Shown here: positions 42,100-45,522 of the stretch, piece by piece
Position numbering within the stretch: position 1 is the first letter of the stretch
How the letters are laid out: every line of letters starts with the position of its first letter
From: Thiogranum sp.
GTDB taxonomy: Bacteria > Pseudomonadota > Gammaproteobacteria > DSM-19610
DNA: 45,522 nt
Assembly: GCA_022340245.1 (NCBI GenBank)
Contig: JAJDOI010000223.1
Span: 1-45,522, forward strand
Direction of reading: 5' to 3'
Made by a program: the position numbers and the translations under genes
The notes under the pieces: model-generated
What the model was told of the DNA's origin: nothing
The model's database searches: none
Seen by the model: only the letters and a program-made list of their open reading frames with translations

Positions 42100-43869
42100 A
42101 TGGCCGGCCGCATCCCGCAAAGCTTCATCGATGAGCTGTTGAACCGCGTTGATATTGTCGACGTCATCGAACAGCGCCTGCCGCTGAAAAAGGCCGGCCG
42201 CGAATATCAGGCCTGCTGCCCGTTCCACAACGAGAAGACCCCGTCATTTACCGTCAGCCCGGGCAAGCAGTTCTATCATTGCTTCGGCTGCGGAGCCCAC
42301 GGCAGCGCCGTAGGGTTTCTCATGGAATACGAAAACCTGGCGTTCCCCGAGGCCATCGAGGAACTGGCACGCTCGGCCGGCATGGAAGTGCCGCACGAAG
42401 CCGGCCCCGCGCCGCGCGCCGACGACCGCCGCCTGGATCACTACAGCCTGCTGGAGAAAGTCGAGCGCTTCTACCGCGCCCAGCTGCGCCAGCACCCGCA
42501 GTCGGCACGCGCGGTCGATTACCTCAAGGCGCGCGGCCTGAGCGGCGAGATCGCCCAGACTTTCGGCCTGGGCTACGCGCCGCCGGGCTGGGACAGCCTG
42601 AGCAGCCACCTCACAGACGCGCACCAGCGGCAGCTGGCGATCGAGCTTGGACTGCTGGTAAAGAAAGACGAGGGCGGCTGTTACGACCGCTTCCGTGACC
42701 GCATCATGTTCCCGATCCGCGACCGGCGCGGACGCTGCGTGGGCTTTGGCGGCCGGGTGCTCGGCGACGAAAAACCCAAATACATGAACAGCCCCGAGAG
42801 CCCGGTCTTTCACAAGGGCCAGGAGCTGTATGGCCTGTTCGAGGCGCGCAAGGCCGGCCAGAAGCTGGAGCGCCTGCTGGTGGTCGAAGGTTACATGGAC
42901 GTCGTCGCCCTGACGCAATTCGGCCTGAGCAACGCCGTGGCCACACTGGGCACCGCCACCACCCCCGAACACCTGGAAAGGCTCTACCGCACCGTGAGTG
43001 AAGTCGTGTTCTGCTTTGACGGCGATGCCGCCGGGCGCCGCGCGGCCTGGCGAGCACTGGAAAACGCCCTGCCGGTAATGCGCGACGGGCGCGAAGCGCG
43101 TTTTCTGTTCCTGCCCGAAGGCGAGGACCCGGACACGCTGGTGCGGCGCATAGGCGCCGACGCTTTTCGCGAGGAAACTGTCGATTCGGTTCCACTTTCC
43201 GAGTTTTTCTATGAATCGCTGTGTCAGCAGGTCGATACCGGCAGTGTGGATGGACGCGCGAGGCTCGTGGAGCTCGCACGACCGCTGTTGAACCGGCTTC
43301 CAGATTCGGTGTTCCGCGACCTGATGCTGGAACGCCTGTCACAGCAGAGCGGACTGAAACTGCCACAGTTGCAGCAGCGGGTCTTCGGCAAGCCCGCGCC
43401 ACCCTCCGGCACGGGCACTGCAACCGAGAGCCGGCGGCGAGATCTGAGCCGCAGCCCGGTACGCATGGCGATACGCCTGCTGCTCGAGCAGCCGGCACTG
43501 GGTAGCGGTCTCGACAGCCCAATGGGGTTCGAGGATCTGGACCTGCCAGGCGTGCCGTTGCTGGCGGAGCTGCTTGAACTTACCCGGCACAGCCCCCATC
43601 TATCCACAGGCGCCATTCTCGAGCACTGGCGCGGCCGTCCCGAGGAGCAGCACCTGGCCCGGCTGGCAACTTCCAGGCTGGATTTACCCAGCGAAGGCTT
43701 TGAACCGGAATTTCGCGGCGCTGTCCAACGTCTCATTGAGCAGCGAAACAGGCAGAAGGCCGAGAACCTGCTGACGAAGGAACGCCAGTCCGGACTTAGC
43801 AGCTTGGAGAAAAGTGAGCTTGTACAGTTGCTTGCCAGTGGCCAGCCGAACAGCGGGCAACGCACCTGA
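42100..43869 (+). CDS. dnaG: DNA primase DnaG
   Basis: 589 residues. The zinc-binding domain reads CPFHNEKTPSFTVSPGKQFYHCFGCG (Cys40, His43, Cys61, Cys64), the polymerase core has FRDRIMFPIRDRRGRCVGFGGRVL, and the TOPRIM fold carries LLVVEGYMDVVAL (Glu263) and VVFCFDGDAAGRRA. The C-terminal helicase-interaction region (about 430-589) is shorter in motifs but normal in size. It lays the RNA primers for replication. The ATG at 42100 (MAGRIPQSFIDELLNRVDIVDVIEQRL) is the family start. Located between the yqeY terminator and rpoD. Confidence 0.96.
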   Translation: MAGRIPQSFIDELLNRVDIVDVIEQRLPLKKAGREYQACCPFHNEKTPSFTVSPGKQFYHCFGCGAHGSAVGFLMEYENLAFPEAIEELARSAGMEVPHEAGPAPRADDRRLDHYSLLEKVERFYRAQLRQHPQSARAVDYLKARGLSGEIAQTFGLGYAPPGWDSLSSHLTDAHQRQLAIELGLLVKKDEGGCYDRFRDRIMFPIRDRRGRCVGFGGRVLGDEKPKYMNSPESPVFHKGQELYGLFEARKAGQKLERLLVVEGYMDVVALTQFGLSNAVATLGTATTPEHLERLYRTVSEVVFCFDGDAAGRRAAWRALENALPVMRDGREARFLFLPEGEDPDTLVRRIGADAFREETVDSVPLSEFFYESLCQQVDTGSVDGRARLVELARPLLNRLPDSVFRDLMLERLSQQSGLKLPQLQQRVFGKPAPPSGTGTATESRRRDLSRSPVRMAIRLLLEQPALGSGLDSPMGFEDLDLPGVPLLAELLELTRHSPHLSTGAILEHWRGRPEEQHLARLATSRLDLPSEGFEPEFRGAVQRLIEQRNRQKAENLLTKERQSGLSSLEKSELVQLLASGQPNSGQRT

Positions 43870-43882
43870 CATTCAACAGAAC

Positions 43883-43911
43883 TGGCTAATATAGCTATTT
43901 TCAGCTACAAT
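43883..43911 (+). promoter_or_regulatory. Possible internal promoter of rpoD
   Basis: TACAAT (43906-43911) is a good -10 box; 17 bp upstream is TGGCTA, a poor -35. The short inverted repeat TAGCTatttTCAGCTA-type sequence (43892-43907) overlaps the -10 region. The region is AT-rich against its surroundings. Confidence 0.35.
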
Positions 43912-43965
43912 ACTCGTTTGCCTGTTTACCGGGGCAACGGGACTCAACGGGGACACGTTCAGGTG

Positions 43966-45522
43966 ATGAACCAGGACCAACAATCACAACTTAAATTGCT
44001 GATCGCCAAGGGCAAGGAACAGGGCTTCCTGACCTACTCGGAGGTCAACGATCACTTGCCGGACGATATCGTCGATCCTGAGCAGATCGAGGACATCATC
44101 GGCATGATCAACGATATGGGCATCCAGGTACACGAGATCGCCCCCGACGCCGATACCCTGATCCTGACCAGTGAAGCTGCGCCCGATGACGACGCGGCGG
44201 AAGAAGCGGCAGCGGCGCTGGCAACCGTCGACAGCGAATTTGGCCGCACCACCGACCCGGTGCGCATGTACATGCGTGAAATGGGCACCGTCGAACTGCT
44301 AACCCGCGAGGGCGAAATCGAGATCGCCAAGCGTATCGAGGACGGCCTGGCGCAGGTGTTCTCGGCGCTCGCCAGTTACCCGGCGACAAGCGAGGTGCTG
44401 CTCCAGGAATATGCCAGGGTAGAAGAAGGCGAATCGCGGCTGGCGGACCTGTTCAGCGGCTTTATCGATCCGAATGCCGCCGATGAGCCTATTCCCTCGC
44501 CTGCGCAGCAGGCGGCGGATCGCGCCGAAAAGGAAGACAAAGACAAAGACAAAGACGACGACGATGACGACGATGACGATGCGGCGCCGGTCGACACCGG
44601 GCCCGACCCGGAAGAAACCCGCCTTTTCTTCAGCGAACTGGGCAAGCTGCACGACAAGATGCTCGCCACGCTGAATGGCAAGAGCAAAAACGAAGCCCGT
44701 CTCGAGAAGCTGCGTACCCAGATTGTCGATCACCTGATGTGCCTGAAGCTGGCACCGCGCATGGTCGAGCTGCTGTCGGACAACCTGCGCCAGACCGTCG
44801 AGCGCATTCGCGGTCACGAGCGCGTGATCATGAACATTTGCGTGCACCGTGCGCTGATGCCGCGCCGGGATTTCATCACCTCGTTCCCCGACAACGAAAC
44901 CGATCTGAAGTGGCTGGACAGCCAGATCAAGGGTGGACACAAATACTCGCCGGTACTGGAACAGCACAAGGATGAAATCCTGCGCGCCCAGAACAAGCTG
45001 GTGAATATCCAGAACGCCGCCAACCTGACGATCAGCCAGATCAAGGACATCAACCGACGCATGTCGATCGGCGAAGCCAAGGCACGCCGCGCCAAGAAGG
45101 AAATGGTGGAGGCCAACCTGCGCCTGGTGATTTCCATCGCCAAGAAATACACCAATCGCGGCCTGCAGTTCCTCGACCTCATCCAGGAAGGCAACATTGG
45201 CCTGATGAAAGCCGTGGACAAGTTCGAATACCGCCGCGGCTACAAGTTCTCGACGTATGCTACCTGGTGGATCCGCCAGGCGATCACCCGTTCGATCGCC
45301 GACCAGGCCCGCACCATCCGTATTCCGGTGCACATGATCGAGACCATCAACAAGCTGAACCGTATCTCCCGGCAAATGCTGCAGGAAATGGGACGCGAGC
45401 CCACACCGGAAGAACTGGCGGAACGCATGGATATGCCGGAAGACAAGGTGCGCAAGGTCCTGAAGATCGCCAAGGAACCCATCTCCATGGAAACCCCGAT
45501 CGGCGACGACGAGGATTCACAC
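43966..45522 (+). CDS. rpoD: RNA polymerase primary sigma factor RpoD (3' end outside window)
   Basis: This reading frame is open from the ATG at 43966 to the last base (519 codons) and was left out of the ORF track because it has no stop in the window. Region 1.1 is [27 protein letters not shown], region 1.2 is [31 protein letters not shown], regions 2.1-2.4 include [81 protein letters not shown], and region 3 begins with [29 protein letters not shown]. Region 4 lies beyond the window. The non-conserved domain has an unusually acidic run: nine Asp in a row preceded by three DK repeats. It recognises the -10 element of housekeeping promoters. Confidence 0.97.
   Translation, partial: MNQDQQSQLKLLIAKGKEQGFLTYSEVNDHLPDDIVDPEQIEDIIGMINDMGIQVHEIAPDADTLILTSEAAPDDDAAEEAAAALATVDSEFGRTTDPVRMYMREMGTVELLTREGEIEIAKRIEDGLAQVFSALASYPATSEVLLQEYARVEEGESRLADLFSGFIDPNAADEPIPSPAQQAADRAEKEDKDKDKDDDDDDDDDAAPVDTGPDPEETRLFFSELGKLHDKMLATLNGKSKNEARLEKLRTQIVDHLMCLKLAPRMVELLSDNLRQTVERIRGHERVIMNICVHRALMPRRDFITSFPDNETDLKWLDSQIKGGHKYSPVLEQHKDEILRAQNKLVNIQNAANLTISQIKDINRRMSIGEAKARRAKKEMVEANLRLVISIAKKYTNRGLQFLDLIQEGNIGLMKAVDKFEYRRGYKFSTYATWWIRQAITRSIADQARTIRIPVHMIETINKLNRISRQMLQEMGREPTPEELAERMDMPEDKVRKVLKIAKEPISMETPIGDDEDSH
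44536..44580 (+). repeat. Acidic low-complexity tract in rpoD (DK repeats then nine Asp)
   Basis: Three tandem GACAAA units are followed by nine GAC/GAT codons, encoding residues 191-205 of RpoD in the non-conserved domain between regions 1.2 and 2.1. The reading frame is kept. Such tracts change length easily by replication slippage. Confidence 0.85.

Noticed and set aside
44299-45375. 358-codon minus-strand ORF opposite rpoD
   Set aside because: Shadow of rpoD, which the ORF track lacks only because its stop codon lies beyond the window.

Overview
The window reads as chromosomal DNA of a sulfur-oxidising, CO2-fixing gammaproteobacterium. Two things point there. The housekeeping block cca / uppP / folK-folB / plsY / tsaD / rpsU-dnaG-rpoD is the arrangement known from Gammaproteobacteria. 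The centre of the window carries sulfide:quinone oxidoreductase, form I RuBisCO with CbbQ/CbbO, reverse dissimilatory APS reductase and ATP sulfurylase, and a cytoplasmic SoeABC-type sulfite dehydrogenase. I see no phage, transposon, CRISPR, tRNA or rRNA genes. Base composition looks uniformly GC-rich apart from a few short AT-rich promoter regions.

Layout. 0-5.2 kb (+): the 3' end of purK, an NfeD-type membrane protease with its slipin partner, and a P-type cation ATPase. 5.2-10.5 kb (-): a small membrane protein, then a tight cluster of 2OG-Fe(II) oxygenase, GNAT acetyltransferase and asparagine-synthetase-like protein followed by a secreted beta-propeller, with a lipoprotein cytochrome c upstream. 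This cluster is the least explained part of the window and looks like a small tailoring or ligation pathway. 10.5-25.4 kb (mostly -): cbbR, sixA (+), sqr, a histidine phosphatase, orf135, cbbO, cbbQ, orf108, cbbS, cbbL, a cysteine-cluster protein, aprA, aprB, sat. 25.8-31.4 kb: soeABC (+), divergent from sat, then a TauE/SafE-family exporter (-). 31.5-36.5 kb (+): soluble lytic transglycosylase, NDUFA9-like epimerase, cca with an inactivated HD domain, sulfotransferase. 36.4-39.3 kb (-): uppP, MidA-like methyltransferase, folK, folB. 39.4-45.5 kb: plsY (+), tsaD (-), then rpsU-yqeY-dnaG-rpoD (+). rpoD runs off the window and is missing from the supplied ORF track.

How it fits together. SQR feeds sulfide electrons into the quinone pool. 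Sulfite produced by upstream sulfur oxidation (not in this window) can leave by two routes encoded back to back: AprBA plus Sat, which conserves energy as ATP, and SoeABC, which delivers electrons to quinone. The energy and reductant support RuBisCO, which is maintained by the CbbQO activase and probably controlled by CbbR. A LysR-type dyad sits about 65 bp upstream of a plausible cbbL start point. A strong terminator after cbbS probably sets a high cbbLS to low cbbQO ratio, and similar hairpins follow aprA, sixA and yqeY.

Start codons were moved from the ORF-track starts where a ribosome binding site, signal peptide or family length argued for it. All functional calls come from reading motifs by eye; no database search was run.
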